Shown here one piece after another: positions 1-9,222 of a DNA stretch of 64,000 nucleotides (positions are counted from its first letter, which is position 1; the number at the start of each line of letters is the position of its first letter). Source of the DNA: Prochlorococcus sp. AG-355-J09 (lineage in GTDB: Bacteria; Cyanobacteriota; Cyanobacteriia; PCC-6307; Cyanobiaceae); contig QCDO01000010.1 of the NCBI GenBank assembly GCA_003278735.1, positions 1 to 64,000 on the forward strand, written 5' to 3'. The notes beneath the pieces were generated by a model. It had not been told where the DNA came from. It did not search any database and saw only the letters and a program-made list of their open reading frames with translations. The position numbers and the translations under genes were made by a program.

Positions 1-1363
1 TTTTTGCTTTCAATCTTTCATTAATAAGCATTGATATTTCTTCTTCTTTTATTTTACTTTCTTTTACTAAAATCTCTTTTTTAAGACCAAGTACTTCAGT
101 CAACTTTTCGAGAGTTTTAAAATTCTCAAGTAGAAAGAATTTTTCATTTAGGTCTATTTTAAAACCTTCGACCCTTTGAAATTGGTTTAAAAAGTTTTTT
201 AATGGTTTTGCTAAATCGTAAATAATTGCAATAGCACCTGCTGTATTAAGGTCATTTCCAAGAGCCTCAGAAAATTTAAGCTTTTTTTGAGATAATTCAA
301 AGCTTATTTTCTCTTTATATTCTTCTTCGATAGATTCATTTTTATTAATAAATCTAAAAGCACCTTTTGTAAGGTCCATAAAAGAAAGGGCTACATTAAT
401 GTTTTTCCAAGCTTCTGAAGCACTCCTTAAAGCTTCTTCAGTAAAATCAAGTGGTTTTCTATAATTCACAGTCAAAACAAAATATCGCAAAGTCATAGGG
501 CTTATACCTGACTTAATTAGCTCTCTGATAGTTTTAAAATTTTTAAGGGATTTACTCATCTTTTGTCCATTTACATTGACCATCCCATTGTGTAACCAAT
601 AGTTCGCTAGCTTTTTGCCATTGGCTGCTTCTGATTGGGCGATTTCATTCTCATGATGTGGAAAAATCAAATCAGAACCACCTAAATGGATATCGATAGT
701 ATCTCCTAATTCATCTTTAACCATCGCCGAACATTCAATATGCCATCCTGGCCTACCTTTACCCCATGGCGAATCAAAAAACGGTTCATCATCTTTGGCT
801 TTTTTCCATAGCGCAAAATCTTGCGGATTAAGTTTTTTACTATTTTCTTCATTAACCATTCTTCCTTGCTGATTGATATTTTGTTCTTGTAAATTTTGAT
901 TACTTAGCTTTCCATAATTTTTATTTTTGAAAACAGAATAATAAACATCTCCATCCCTAGAGTATGCATAACCTTTGTCCTCAAGGATTGTTATGAAGGA
1001 GCAGATATTGCATATATGATTCGTTGCTCTTGGCATGCTATCGGGACGCATTATCCCTAAAGAATCCATATCTTTATGAAATTCAATGATATTTTTTTCA
1101 GATACTTCCTTCATTGAACTGCTTTCTTCTTTCGCTCTTTTTAAGATCTTGTCATCAATATCTGTAAAATTTTGAACATACTTCACTTTGAAATCACAGA
1201 AAATTAAAAATCTTCTCAATACATCCCAAGCGATATAACTTCTGGCATGACCAAGATGACATAAATCATAAACAGTTACCCCACAACAATAAATTTTTAC
1301 TACATCATCAATAGGCTTAAAAACCTCAACTTTTTTGCTTAAAGTATTAAAAAGTTTGATCAT
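1..1363 (-). CDS. cysS: Cysteinyl-tRNA synthetase, C-terminus outside window
   Basis: Charges tRNA-Cys with cysteine in the cytoplasm. Reading the minus strand from the ATG at 1363 gives the class I signature CHLGHAR (HIGH-type) about 30 residues in, an early zinc-ligand motif CCGVTVY, then WHIECSAM, HHENE and the KMSKS loop in GQKMSKSLKN. The frame stays open to position 1, so the protein is cut by the window edge and its C-terminal helical region is incomplete. It lies 24 bp upstream of polA on the same strand in reverse order of the window, so the two could share a transcript (inference). Confidence 0.96.
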   Translation of the reverse strand, partial: MIKLFNTLSKKVEVFKPIDDVVKIYCCGVTVYDLCHLGHARSYIAWDVLRRFLIFCDFKVKYVQNFTDIDDKILKRAKEESSSMKEVSEKNIIEFHKDMDSLGIMRPDSMPRATNHICNICSFITILEDKGYAYSRDGDVYYSVFKNKNYGKLSNQNLQEQNINQQGRMVNEENSKKLNPQDFALWKKAKDDEPFFDSPWGKGRPGWHIECSAMVKDELGDTIDIHLGGSDLIFPHHENEIAQSEAANGKKLANYWLHNGMVNVNGQKMSKSLKNFKTIRELIKSGISPMTLRYFVLTVNYRKPLDFTEEALRSASEAWKNINVALSFMDLTKGAFRFINKNESIEEEYKEKISFELSQKKLKFSEALGNDLNTAGAIAIIYDLAKPLKNFLNQFQRVEGFKIDLNEKFFLLENFKTLEKLTEVLGLKKEILVKESKIKEEEISMLINERLKAK

Positions 1364-1387
1364 CTTAAAATAAGTATTTCATAAGGT

Positions 1388-4318
1388 TTATTTTGTCTCC
1401 ATCCAATTGTCTCCAATTCCAATATCAACTAAAAGAGGCACATTTAATTTTACACAATCTTCCATAGTCTTCTTTACTAATTTCGTCGTAATTTCCAAAG
1501 AATCTGGTTCAACTTCAAACAATAATTCATCATGTACTTGCAAAAGCATTTTTGCGGAAACATTCATTTCTATGAATTTTTTATTTAGTTGAACCATTGC
1601 AATTTTAATAATATCTGCACTTGAACCCTGAATTGGGGCATTGGCGGCGGCTCTTAGTGACTGTGCTTCCATGCCAGCTCTTCTTGCGGATTGCAAGTCA
1701 ATTTCGTAAGGATCTTTTCCTATTAGTCTTCCAAGTCCATTTTTATCAAACTTAAATTCTCTCTTTCTACCAAAAATTGTTTTTACATAACCTTTTGATA
1801 AGGCAAGCCTTTCTTGAAGTTCAAGAAATTTGAAAATTTTTGAATATCTTTCTTTGTATTTTATTAGGAATTCTTTTGCTTCTGGAGTACTTACTCCTGT
1901 TGAACGGGCAAACTTTTTTATCCCCATACCATAGATAACTCCGAAATTTATTGTTTTCCCAACTCTCCTCTCATCAAAAGAAATTTCTTTTTTCTCAAAA
2001 ATTAATCTTGCAGTCAAAGAATGAATGTCATCATTTTTATGAAATGCATTTATTAGTATTTCTTCATCCGCTAAGTGAGCGAGTATTCTTAATTCGATCT
2101 GAGAATAATCAGCTGATAAAAGTTTCCAATTTTTTTCAGGCAAGAATGCTTTTCTGATTCTCCTACTAAATTCAGTCCTAACAGGGATATTTTGAAGATT
2201 AGGATTGCTACTACTTAGTCTCCCAGTCGCTGTAGCAGCTTGATTAAAGTTTGTATGAACTCTTCCTGTCTTTTCGTTAATAAGATTTGGAAGAGCATCA
2301 ATATAGGTGCTAAGTAATTTGCTAAGAGTTCTATGTTTTATTAAATGTTGGATTATTTCATGTTCGTCGACTAATCTTTCCAGAACTACTGCATCTGTAC
2401 TCCATCCTGTTTTTGTTTTCCGTGATTTTTTCTTATCCAAATTTAATTTTTCAAACAAGATCTCACCAAGTTGTTTTGGTGAAGATAGATTAAAAGTCTC
2501 CTCTGCTAATTCATAAACTTTACTTTCAATATCTTCTAAGGTACTTTTTAGTTCTTTTGAGAGTTTATCTAAATAAGGGACGTCAATGGTTATTCCATTC
2601 ATTTCCATTTGAGATAATACCGTCTCCAAGGGCAGCTCGATTTCTTCGAACAATTTGATTAATGCATTTTGTTCTGTTGAAAATCTTTCTTTAAAAATTT
2701 TGACAATCTTAAAAGTTAGAAATACATCATAACCGCAGTAAATACTAGCTTCATCAATATCAACAAATGAAAAGTCTTTATTTTTTCCAACTGTTTCTTT
2801 AAATGAAGGAGGTTTAAATCCAAATAATCTAAAACTAATTTCACTTAACCCATGCTTCTCCAGATTATTTAGAAGATAGTCTGCTAATAAGGTGTCAAAG
2901 GTTACGCCTTTAAGATCAAGTCCATGATTAAAAAATATTTGCCTGTCAAATTTAGTATTTTGGAGTGCCTTTTCTTTTTTTGGATCTTCTATCCAAGTTC
3001 TTAGTTTTGAGAAAACATCTTCAATTGATAATTGATTGAGGGTCTCTTTTTGTGTTTGATGACCAAGAGGTATATAAAATAAATCATCAGTTTCTTCTCC
3101 AAGACATAGTCCTATCCCAACAAGTTCTGCATCGATTGGATTTAAACTATTAGTCTCTGTATCTAAAGAAACTATCTCATTGGTCTTTTCTAATCTTTGA
3201 ATTAATTTATCAAGTAATTCAAAATCATTTACAACAGTTACTTTGATTTTAGGGATTTTATTTTCACTATTTTCTAATTCACTTTTACTAGAGACCTTTG
3301 GATCTTTCTCCTCCTCTTTCGCTATGTTATTTTTGTCAAAACCACCTTTACTAAAAGTTGAATTGAAAATATCAATTTGCCTTAGTAGTGTTGATAATTC
3401 AAGTTTTTGCAGTGACTCTGAGAGAAGTTCTTGATTTATATTTTTTAATTCATAATCATTACTTAATATCAAAGGCACTTCAGTATTTATTTTTGCTAAA
3501 TCCCTCGAAAGAAAAGCATTATGCTTATCGTTTCTAAGCTTTTCTATAACCGAACCTTTGATGAATCCTTTATATTTCTTATCTTTGTTATGCTGAATCT
3601 TTTCTAAAGCCTGATAGATTCCATCAAGCGTGTCGTTCTCTTTTAGTAGATTAATTGCAGTTTTTGGACCTACCCCTTTAATACCTGGAATATTATCAGA
3701 ACTATCACCAGTTAGGGCTTTAAGATCAACTACTCTTTCTGGCGCAACACCTAATTTTTCTTTTACTCCATTTTCATTCATAAGAGTTGGATTTCCACTT
3801 TTCGCATATGGACCACCACCCATATAAAGTACATATATATCTTTTTGATCATCTACTAATTGAAATAAGTCACGATCCCCAGAAAGAATATTCACGCACC
3901 ATCCTTTAGAAGAAGCATCATTTGCAATTGTGCCTAGGAGATCATCTGCTTCGTAACCAGGAGATTTAAAAATTGGTAAATTAAGGCTTTCTTCTAAAAT
4001 GATTTCTAGTTGTTCAATATCCTGAAAAAAAACATCTGGTGCTACATCTCTATTGGCCTTATAATTTGGATCTAATTCATGTCTGAAAGTTGGTTTTTCG
4101 GTATCAAACGTAATACAAACACCCTCAGGACTAATATTTTTGCAATTATCCAGAAGACTTTTTAGGAATCCATAAGTGACACTTGTTGGAAATCCCTCTT
4201 TGGTAGTTAAACCTCCATCAATCCCTTTGCTAAATGCATAGAAGCTTCTAAAAGCAAGTGAGTGACCATCGACTAAAAGTAAAATTGGTTTTTTAGAGTT
4301 TTCAGATTTTAAACTCAT
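1388..4318 (-). CDS. polA: DNA polymerase I
   Basis: Three-domain DNA polymerase I of 976 residues, the usual length. The N-terminal 5' nuclease (about residues 10-280) shows DGHSLAFRSFYAF and GYEADDLLG. The 3'-5' exonuclease region (about 365-545) keeps an acidic DTETNSL motif, so proofreading may be active. The polymerase domain carries motif A (SADYSQIELRILAHL), motif B (RRVGKTINFGVIYGM) and motif C (QVHDELLFEV). It acts in Okazaki fragment maturation and repair. Its ATG overlaps the stop of the upstream membrane fusion protein gene (ATGA), so the two are translationally coupled. Confidence 0.98.
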   Translation of the reverse strand: MSLKSENSKKPILLLVDGHSLAFRSFYAFSKGIDGGLTTKEGFPTSVTYGFLKSLLDNCKNISPEGVCITFDTEKPTFRHELDPNYKANRDVAPDVFFQDIEQLEIILEESLNLPIFKSPGYEADDLLGTIANDASSKGWCVNILSGDRDLFQLVDDQKDIYVLYMGGGPYAKSGNPTLMNENGVKEKLGVAPERVVDLKALTGDSSDNIPGIKGVGPKTAINLLKENDTLDGIYQALEKIQHNKDKKYKGFIKGSVIEKLRNDKHNAFLSRDLAKINTEVPLILSNDYELKNINQELLSESLQKLELSTLLRQIDIFNSTFSKGGFDKNNIAKEEEKDPKVSSKSELENSENKIPKIKVTVVNDFELLDKLIQRLEKTNEIVSLDTETNSLNPIDAELVGIGLCLGEETDDLFYIPLGHQTQKETLNQLSIEDVFSKLRTWIEDPKKEKALQNTKFDRQIFFNHGLDLKGVTFDTLLADYLLNNLEKHGLSEISFRLFGFKPPSFKETVGKNKDFSFVDIDEASIYCGYDVFLTFKIVKIFKERFSTEQNALIKLFEEIELPLETVLSQMEMNGITIDVPYLDKLSKELKSTLEDIESKVYELAEETFNLSSPKQLGEILFEKLNLDKKKSRKTKTGWSTDAVVLERLVDEHEIIQHLIKHRTLSKLLSTYIDALPNLINEKTGRVHTNFNQAATATGRLSSSNPNLQNIPVRTEFSRRIRKAFLPEKNWKLLSADYSQIELRILAHLADEEILINAFHKNDDIHSLTARLIFEKKEISFDERRVGKTINFGVIYGMGIKKFARSTGVSTPEAKEFLIKYKERYSKIFKFLELQERLALSKGYVKTIFGRKREFKFDKNGLGRLIGKDPYEIDLQSARRAGMEAQSLRAAANAPIQGSSADIIKIAMVQLNKKFIEMNVSAKMLLQVHDELLFEVEPDSLEITTKLVKKTMEDCVKLNVPLLVDIGIGDNWMETK

Positions 4319-5376
4319 TTTCTCTTCTTAGCCCAAGGTGGAATATCAATAAAGATTTGCTCTCCAGGTTCTAATCCATCAATGACTGAAGTTTTATTTC
4401 CACTACTAATACCAATTTCGATTTTTTCAAATTTGGGAGAATTGTTTTTATCAACTTTCAAAATTCCTTTTTCACCTTTTTCAGTGACAATAGAAACTGT
4501 TGGTACTAAGATTTTTTCTTCATTACCTTCGACTCTAAATTCAAGATCTGCAGTCATTCCAATTTTAATTTCTTCAGAAATATCTTTAAAATTTAAAGTG
4601 ACTTCGAATGAGGTTACATTATTATCTTTTACAGCTCTTGTAGCTATTTTTTTAACTATGGCACTATATTTTTTTGAGGGATAAGCCTCAATTCTTACTG
4701 AGGCTTCTTGACCTATTTTTATTCTGCCAATGTCACTCTCAGGAACTTTAGCAACAATTTCTAGGCCCTCAGATAGTTCAAAAATAAAGTTTTTGGTTTT
4801 AGGGTCTGAATTTAAGTTTGTACTTGGTGTGACATAAGATCCTATCTCAGCATATTTTGCAGTTATCTTTCCTCCATAAGGAGCTCTAATTAGATAGAAA
4901 CTTTTTTCAGCTTTTGCATCATTAAGTTTTGCGCTACTAATGTTGTAGTTATTTTTATAACTTTCATAGTCTTCTTTACTTACCGCGCCTTCTTGATATA
5001 AATATTCCCTTCTTGAAAATTCAGATTTTTGTTTTTCTACATTTAGTTCAAGTTCTTCAATTTTATAGATAAAGTCTTCATCATCAAGAGAAGCTAAAAC
5101 CTGATTTTTTTTTACAAGATCGCCCTCATCTACTTTAATTTCTTTTATTACGCCTTGCTTCCGAGGCCCAATATTGCTTGTCCTTATTGCTTTTACCTCA
5201 CCACTAGTATTAATTGAATCTGAGAGGATTCCTTTTTCAACTTGAACTACAAAATCAGAAATATCTTTTGACTTATTTTTCTTGAAGGAATTGGTTATAA
5301 AAACGAAAAATATAGCTAGAGAAAGCAATATGATTCCACTTCTTAGATTTATATATTTTTTTATTAAATCAAACAT
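4315..5376 (-). CDS. HlyD/RND-type membrane fusion protein
   Basis: Periplasmic adaptor protein of 353 residues for an efflux or ABC export system. One N-terminal membrane anchor lies at about residues 14-31. It is followed by a split biotinyl-lipoyl domain (VDEGDLVKKNQVLASLDDED ... IRAPYGGKI), a short coiled hairpin and beta-barrel segments (GQEASVRIEAYPSKKYSA). Its best-known relatives in cyanobacteria are DevB/MacA-like adaptors that pair with an ABC transporter. No transporter gene is adjacent here, so the partner must be elsewhere. The stop codon overlaps the polA start. Confidence 0.85.
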   Translation of the reverse strand: MFDLIKKYINLRSGIILLSLAIFFVFITNSFKKNKSKDISDFVVQVEKGILSDSINTSGEVKAIRTSNIGPRKQGVIKEIKVDEGDLVKKNQVLASLDDEDFIYKIEELELNVEKQKSEFSRREYLYQEGAVSKEDYESYKNNYNISSAKLNDAKAEKSFYLIRAPYGGKITAKYAEIGSYVTPSTNLNSDPKTKNFIFELSEGLEIVAKVPESDIGRIKIGQEASVRIEAYPSKKYSAIVKKIATRAVKDNNVTSFEVTLNFKDISEEIKIGMTADLEFRVEGNEEKILVPTVSIVTEKGEKGILKVDKNNSPKFEKIEIGISSGNKTSVIDGLEPGEQIFIDIPPWAKKRK

Positions 5377-5520
5377 TTCTTTTTAAAAGCAGAATTAGAG
5401 AATATTTAGGAACTAAATAAATAATCAAAACGATTATAATTAACTTATCCAAGATTGGTTAAGTAAATACTATATTACTAGAAGATGTTTTCTTGATAAT
5501 TTTTCCATTAGTTTTTTCAA

Positions 5521-6612
5521 ATGTTAAAAGCAGGTATTATTGGATTACCAAATGTTGGAAAATCAACTCTATTTAATGCACTTGTAGAAAATGCTAAGGC
5601 CCAAGCTGCTAATTTTCCCTTTTGTACTATAGAACCTAATAAAGGCATAGTTTCAGTCCCAGATCAAAGGTTGCAAGAGTTAGGTGATTTAAGTTCTAGC
5701 CAAAATATTATCCCAACAAAAATTGAATTTGTAGATATAGCAGGACTAGTAAAAGGAGCTAGTAAAGGCGAAGGTTTGGGAAATAAATTTTTATCAAATA
5801 TTAGGGAGGTTGATGCAATAGTTCATGTTGTAAGGTGCTTTGAAGATAGTGATGTAATTCATGTTTCTGGAAAGGTAGATCCCCTAGATGACATTGAGAT
5901 AATTAATCTGGAATTGAATTTAGCTGATTTATCTCAACTCCAAAAAAGAAGAGAAAGAATTAAAAAACAGGTTAGAACTAATAAAGAGGCAGCTAAAGAA
6001 GATACCTTACTAGAAAAAATTGAAGAAGAGCTAGAGAAAGGCCTTTCAGTTAGGTCAATATCTTTGAATGAAGAAGAAAATTTAATAATTAAGCAGTTAG
6101 GCTTCCTTACTGCTAAACCAATTATTTACGCAACTAATTTGAATGAAAATGATTTAGCTGAAGGTAATGATTTTTCTTCAACAGTTCAGAGTTTTGCAAA
6201 AAATGAAAATACAGAATGTATAAAAATATCAGCGCAAGTCGAATCTGAATTAATAGAGTTAGAACCAGAAGATAAAAAAGACTACCTTATTGGTTTAGGA
6301 GTAGAAGAAGGGGGATTAAGTTCTTTAATTAGATCAACCTATAAATTATTAGGGTTAAAAACTTATTTTACTACTGGAGAAAAGGAGACAAAAGCATGGA
6401 CCATAAAAGATGGGATGACTGCGCCACAAGCAGCAGGAGTAATTCATACGGATTTTGAGAAAGGATTTATTAGAGCTCAAACCATTTCATATCAAAACTT
6501 AATAGATTCAGGTTCAATTGCCAATGCAAAAACTAAAGGTTTATTAAGAAGTGAAGGTAAGGAATATGTCGTAAATGAAGGAGATGTAATGGAGTTCTTA
6601 TTTAATGTTTAG
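5521..6612 (+). CDS. ychF: Redox-regulated ATPase YchF (Obg family)
   Basis: Universal Obg-family P-loop NTPase of 363 residues that associates with ribosomes. The Walker A motif GLPNVGKSTLFN is at residues 8-19, switch II is DIAGLVKGASKGEGLG, and the G4 position reads NLNE rather than NKxD, the substitution that gives YchF its ATP preference. The C-terminus holds the TGS domain (LKTYFTTGEKETKAWTI) and the conserved GKEYVVNEGDV tail. It is monocistronic, divergent from the membrane fusion protein gene. Confidence 0.97.
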   Translation: MLKAGIIGLPNVGKSTLFNALVENAKAQAANFPFCTIEPNKGIVSVPDQRLQELGDLSSSQNIIPTKIEFVDIAGLVKGASKGEGLGNKFLSNIREVDAIVHVVRCFEDSDVIHVSGKVDPLDDIEIINLELNLADLSQLQKRRERIKKQVRTNKEAAKEDTLLEKIEEELEKGLSVRSISLNEEENLIIKQLGFLTAKPIIYATNLNENDLAEGNDFSSTVQSFAKNENTECIKISAQVESELIELEPEDKKDYLIGLGVEEGGLSSLIRSTYKLLGLKTYFTTGEKETKAWTIKDGMTAPQAAGVIHTDFEKGFIRAQTISYQNLIDSGSIANAKTKGLLRSEGKEYVVNEGDVMEFLFNV

Positions 6613-6620
6613 TAAGTCTT

Positions 6621-6779
6621 TTAAGGTTTACTATTTTGCTTTTTGAATTTAAATTCAAAAAATGAAATTAATAAAATTAAGATACATCCCAAGCAACTTC
6701 CTATTAACCCAAAAACAATGGTTGTAAAGCCATCATCATAGCCATATTGTAATTGTGGTAAGTGAGGGGGTATTGGCAT
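6621..6779 (-). CDS. Small single-span membrane protein (52 aa)
   Basis: The minus-strand reading frame encodes 52 residues starting MPIPPHLPQLQYGYDDGF, then one hydrophobic helix (about 21-43) and a basic tail KFKKQNSKP. Its ATG shares one base with the stop of the upstream 47-residue frame (TAATG), which argues that both are translated. Function unknown. It runs convergently into ychF. Confidence 0.6.
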   Translation of the reverse strand: MPIPPHLPQLQYGYDDGFTTIVFGLIGSCLGCILILLISFFEFKFKKQNSKP

Positions 6780-6922
6780 TATTTTTCAACAGAATTTTCA
6801 ATATCTTCCAGTAAATGTTTAGTTGATCTACTAAAACCATTAGTTTTTAAATAGTTTTGAGCCTCTCTAAATTTTTCAGCCACTCTTTTTGCATAAGGAG
6901 TATTCATGGAAGTTTGAGTCAT
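6779..6922 (-). CDS. Small hypothetical protein (47 aa)
   Basis: A 47-residue soluble frame begins MTQTSMNTPYAKRVAEKF and reads as one amphipathic helix rich in Lys and Glu. The TAATG overlap with the following 52-residue membrane protein suggests a two-gene coupled unit. I do not recognise the family. Confidence 0.55.
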   Translation of the reverse strand: MTQTSMNTPYAKRVAEKFREAQNYLKTNGFSRSTKHLLEDIENSVEK

Positions 6923-7049
6923 TTTAAAAATGCGACTAATTTTATAATCTGATTTAAGTACACCTTTGATAAGTATTCAAAAATACAAGAATTTATAAAT
7001 AGGATTTTTTACTCAGTAAAAAGTTATTTAAAAAATTTATTTATAAAAA

Positions 7050-7358
7050 TTAATCAGTAATTGATTCGTATATAACCCTAATCAACATTCTTAATCCATC
7101 ATCATTTTTTAGTTTTTCATAGGATGGCATTCCAGATTTATTAAATTCCCTAAGATCTTCAAGTAATTCAGGATGAAATTGGAAGGTAAAAGATCTCCTT
7201 TTATGTTGTGTCTCATAATCTGTGTAGTTAATGCAAGTTGCAGAAACTTGTGTACATAGCTTCCCTTGTGCACTAGTGGAACAAACGATTTCAATTGAAT
7301 CTGGTAAACTCAAAAGCCAAGAAAATTCAGAAACTGAGATATTCTTCCTCAATTGCAC
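7050..7358 (-). CDS. Amidotransferase-like C-terminal domain protein, no visible catalytic Cys
   Basis: A 102-residue protein read from a GTG start at 7358. The segment TFQFHPELLEDLREF resembles the C-terminal His-x-Glu part of class I glutamine amidotransferase domains. There is no GxCxGxQ nucleophile elbow, so it cannot be a full enzyme. It may be a stand-alone fragment or a domain reused for another role. Its Cys-containing N-terminal half (SIEIVCSTSAQGKLCTQV) is unfamiliar. The amidotransferase resemblance is by eye only. Confidence 0.6.
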   Translation of the reverse strand: MQLRKNISVSEFSWLLSLPDSIEIVCSTSAQGKLCTQVSATCINYTDYETQHKRRSFTFQFHPELLEDLREFNKSGMPSYEKLKNDDGLRMLIRVIYESITD

Positions 7359-7537
7359 TTTTGGAAGCTTTATTACATTTTTATATTGACTATTTGAAAT
7401 GTATTGGCAAGTTTAATTTGTTAGTTGATCAAATTCTACATATATCATGCAAGTGCCTTTGGGTCTTTATGATCTAATTACGTTCTCTAATTTTAGAATT
7501 AATTATTTTTTGTTTTTATTTGGTGTTTAAATTATTT

Positions 7538-7819
7538 ATGATTTTTTTATTTTTTATAATTTTTGTTATTTTAATTATTGTATTTTTTCCCTTTGGAATT
7601 GATAAATTTTTAAAGAAGAAATTAACAAAAATTTTTTTTTATAAGCCGGAAAATAAAGAAGTAGAATTAAATCCAGATATTAATACTTTAAATTGGGATT
7701 TACACAAACTTAGATTAGAAAAATTTAGAAGATCACAATATAAGGGATTAACTTTTTTTGTAAGTTCAGAAAATAGAATTTACTATCTTTCTGAGGAAGG
7801 GCATAAAGTTTATTGCTAA
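7538..7819 (+). CDS. Small N-terminally anchored membrane protein
   Basis: About 93 residues: a strongly hydrophobic N-terminal segment (MIFLFFIIFVILIIVFF), then a basic soluble domain ending FFVSSENRIYYLSEEGHKVYC. In-frame TTG (7520) and GTG (7523) codons precede the ATG used here, so the exact start is uncertain. It is followed by two more small membrane proteins on the same strand and then a strong terminator. No family recognised. Confidence 0.55.
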   Translation: MIFLFFIIFVILIIVFFPFGIDKFLKKKLTKIFFYKPENKEVELNPDINTLNWDLHKLRLEKFRRSQYKGLTFFVSSENRIYYLSEEGHKVYC

Positions 7820-7871
7820 CATGAGAAATTGATTTATAAATAGGAAAAGCCGATAGAAATAAATAATATTA

Positions 7872-8123
7872 ATGAAGTATCTATTTTTATTATCAGAAAA
7901 ATTCTACAGGTTTATCGAATGGGAGTGGAATACCTTAAAAAATCTAAGAAGAACAAAAAGAAAGAATTTTTTTTTAAGAGGATCATTTGCTTTATTTAGT
8001 TTATTCTCTATTCTTTTTTTAATATTTTCACCTCCTATTGCTTTTGGAATGTTATATGGTGAGGGATTAAAATTTAGTATTTTTTTTATTTGGATATGGA
8101 TTTTAAATTTAAAGTTTTTTTGA
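7872..8123 (+). CDS. Small membrane protein (83 aa)
   Basis: An 83-residue protein with a basic, aromatic N-terminus (KFYRFIEWEWNTLKNLRR) and two hydrophobic segments, FALFSLFSILFLIFSPPIAF and FSIFFIWIWILNLKFF. Likely an inner or thylakoid membrane protein; function unknown. It lies between two other small membrane proteins on the same strand. Confidence 0.55.
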   Translation: MKYLFLLSEKFYRFIEWEWNTLKNLRRTKRKNFFLRGSFALFSLFSILFLIFSPPIAFGMLYGEGLKFSIFFIWIWILNLKFF

Positions 8124-8181
8124 AAATGTATAACTAATTTCCCGCGATTATTTAAAATTAAGAATATAAAAAGTCTACCCT

Positions 8182-8397
8182 ATGCCTAAAATATTCAAAC
8201 AAAATAAGTTCGCTTTGTTGGGAGCAAATATATTAATAATTTTACTATGGGTAACTATAACTTCCTTTTTGATAAATTTTTTTCAAATTGAAAATTCCCC
8301 ATTTTATATATATAAAATTTCTTTTTTAATCAGATTTCTTCCTCCTATTTGGGTTACATGGTTCCTATGGATAAAAAGAGGTGGTTTAAAAAGATAA
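8182..8397 (+). CDS. Small two-span membrane protein (71 aa)
   Basis: A 71-residue protein with a basic start (MPKIFKQNKF), a first helix LLGANILIILLWVTITSFL and a second helix at about residues 46-62, ending in the basic KRGGLKR. No family recognised. It is the last gene before the terminator at 8491. Confidence 0.6.
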   Translation: MPKIFKQNKFALLGANILIILLWVTITSFLINFFQIENSPFYIYKISFLIRFLPPIWVTWFLWIKRGGLKR

Positions 8398-8490
8398 ATA
8401 ACAAAAGCATTTTTACGGATTTACTATAAAAACAAATCAGTTAAAATCTGAGCGCTTACTTGAAATTTTCATGTAAGAATTAGGTAATTG

Positions 8491-8537
8491 AGAGATTGTT
8501 TTTAGCTAAGAAACAATCTCTTTTTTTTTTTTTTTTT
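8491..8537 (+). terminator. Rho-independent terminator
   Basis: Perfect stem GAGATTGTT / AACAATCTC with a short A/T-rich loop, followed by an uninterrupted run of 17 T. It ends the plus-strand run of small membrane protein genes (7538-8397). About 90 bp of leader-like sequence lies between the last stop and the hairpin, so a 3'-derived RNA is possible. Confidence 0.9.
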
Positions 8538-8554
8538 ACAAATATTTTTTCTCA

Positions 8555-8593
8555 TAAAAAAAGTGTTTATCAGTATCCCTATTGACAAACACT
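8555..8593 (-). terminator. Rho-independent terminator of hli operon
   Basis: On the minus strand AGTGTTTGTCA pairs with TGATAAACACT (one wobble), followed by seven T. It sits 23 bp past the stop of the 59-residue gene that ends the hli operon. It faces the plus-strand terminator at 8491, so this is a convergent double-terminator boundary. Confidence 0.85.
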
Positions 8594-8615
8594 CATGACG
8601 ATCAAAGTTTAAAAA

Positions 8616-8795
8616 TTAAACAGGTAATCTATTATCAATTTCAACTACTCCAGAATCCATAAGACGGCCGATTTTAATTACTAAAGCCATATCTAGCCTT
8701 GAAAATTCAGATTGATGGTTAGTTATCCAATCAAGTTCAGAAAGAGTTATTACTCCTAAAGTATTTACTTTAAGAAAAAGTAAGCCTAAATTCAT
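8616..8795 (-). CDS. Conserved small protein of hli operon (59 aa)
   Basis: The 59-residue frame begins MNLGLLFLKVNTLGVITLSE and ends GRLMDSGVVEIDNRLPV. The layout looks like a small helical fold rather than a membrane helix. Its ATG lies one base past the stop of the preceding hli gene, so it is very likely co-transcribed and coupled. Function unknown; location suggests a role with Hli proteins (inference). Confidence 0.75.
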   Translation of the reverse strand: MNLGLLFLKVNTLGVITLSELDWITNHQSEFSRLDMALVIKIGRLMDSGVVEIDNRLPV

Positions 8796-8796
8796 T

Positions 8797-8925
8797 TTAA
8801 AAGATTCCTGGAATTATCCAACCGAATAGGCCATAATTTACAACTAATGCAAATAAGCCCATCATTGCCATTCTCCCATTAGTCCTCTCGGCGTTTTGCC
8901 AATAAGTTGTTTTTGAATTTTCCAT
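8797..8925 (-). CDS. hli: High-light-inducible protein (42 aa)
   Basis: Single-helix light-harvesting-like protein of 42 residues. The chlorophyll-binding helix motif AERTNGRMAMMGLFALVVN is intact and the C-terminus is GWIIPGIF. Hli proteins bind chlorophyll and carotenoid and protect photosystem II assembly intermediates under high light or nutrient stress. Third gene of a four-gene minus-strand operon. Confidence 0.93.
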   Translation of the reverse strand: MENSKTTYWQNAERTNGRMAMMGLFALVVNYGLFGWIIPGIF

Positions 8926-8961
8926 ATTTTCTAATTTGTAAAATTGTTAAATAGTAAGTTT

Positions 8962-9222
8962 TTAAACGAAACCAGGAATTATTTGACCTGTTGTTAGATA
9001 TGCTCCAACAGCAGCAATTAATCCAAGCATTGCGAATCTGCCGTTAAGAGTTTCAGCAATAACTTTTTCTTTCTCGATTGTTTTGACTTTTGTGTTTGTG
9101 TTTTTCATTTGATTAAAAGATGAATAGTTTAAATTTTCGTTTTGAAATTGCTTGGTTAGATAAGCAACGAGGATGGCTGTAAAGAATACAATTATGGCTA
9201 AGAAACCTGAAAGTGGACTCAT
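8962..9222 (-). CDS. hli: Hli-domain protein with extra N-terminal helix (86 aa)
   Basis: The start is set at the ATG at 9222, which shares one base with the stop of the upstream hli (TAATG); a longer upstream frame is an artefact of that overlap. The N-terminus is an added membrane helix (GFLAIIVFFTAILVAYL), then a Lys-rich linker, then the Hli motif ETLNGRFAMLGLIAAVGAYL and the TTGQIIPGFV tail. The TGQIIPGF tail is typical of the multicopy, phage-related hli group. Two predicted helices may allow self-dimerised pigment binding. Confidence 0.92.
   Translation of the reverse strand: MSPLSGFLAIIVFFTAILVAYLTKQFQNENLNYSSFNQMKNTNTKVKTIEKEKVIAETLNGRFAMLGLIAAVGAYLTTGQIIPGFV

Noticed and set aside
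7295..7477. Plus-strand frame overlapping the start of the amidotransferase-like gene
   Set aside because: It overlaps a better-supported gene antisense and has no recognisable features.
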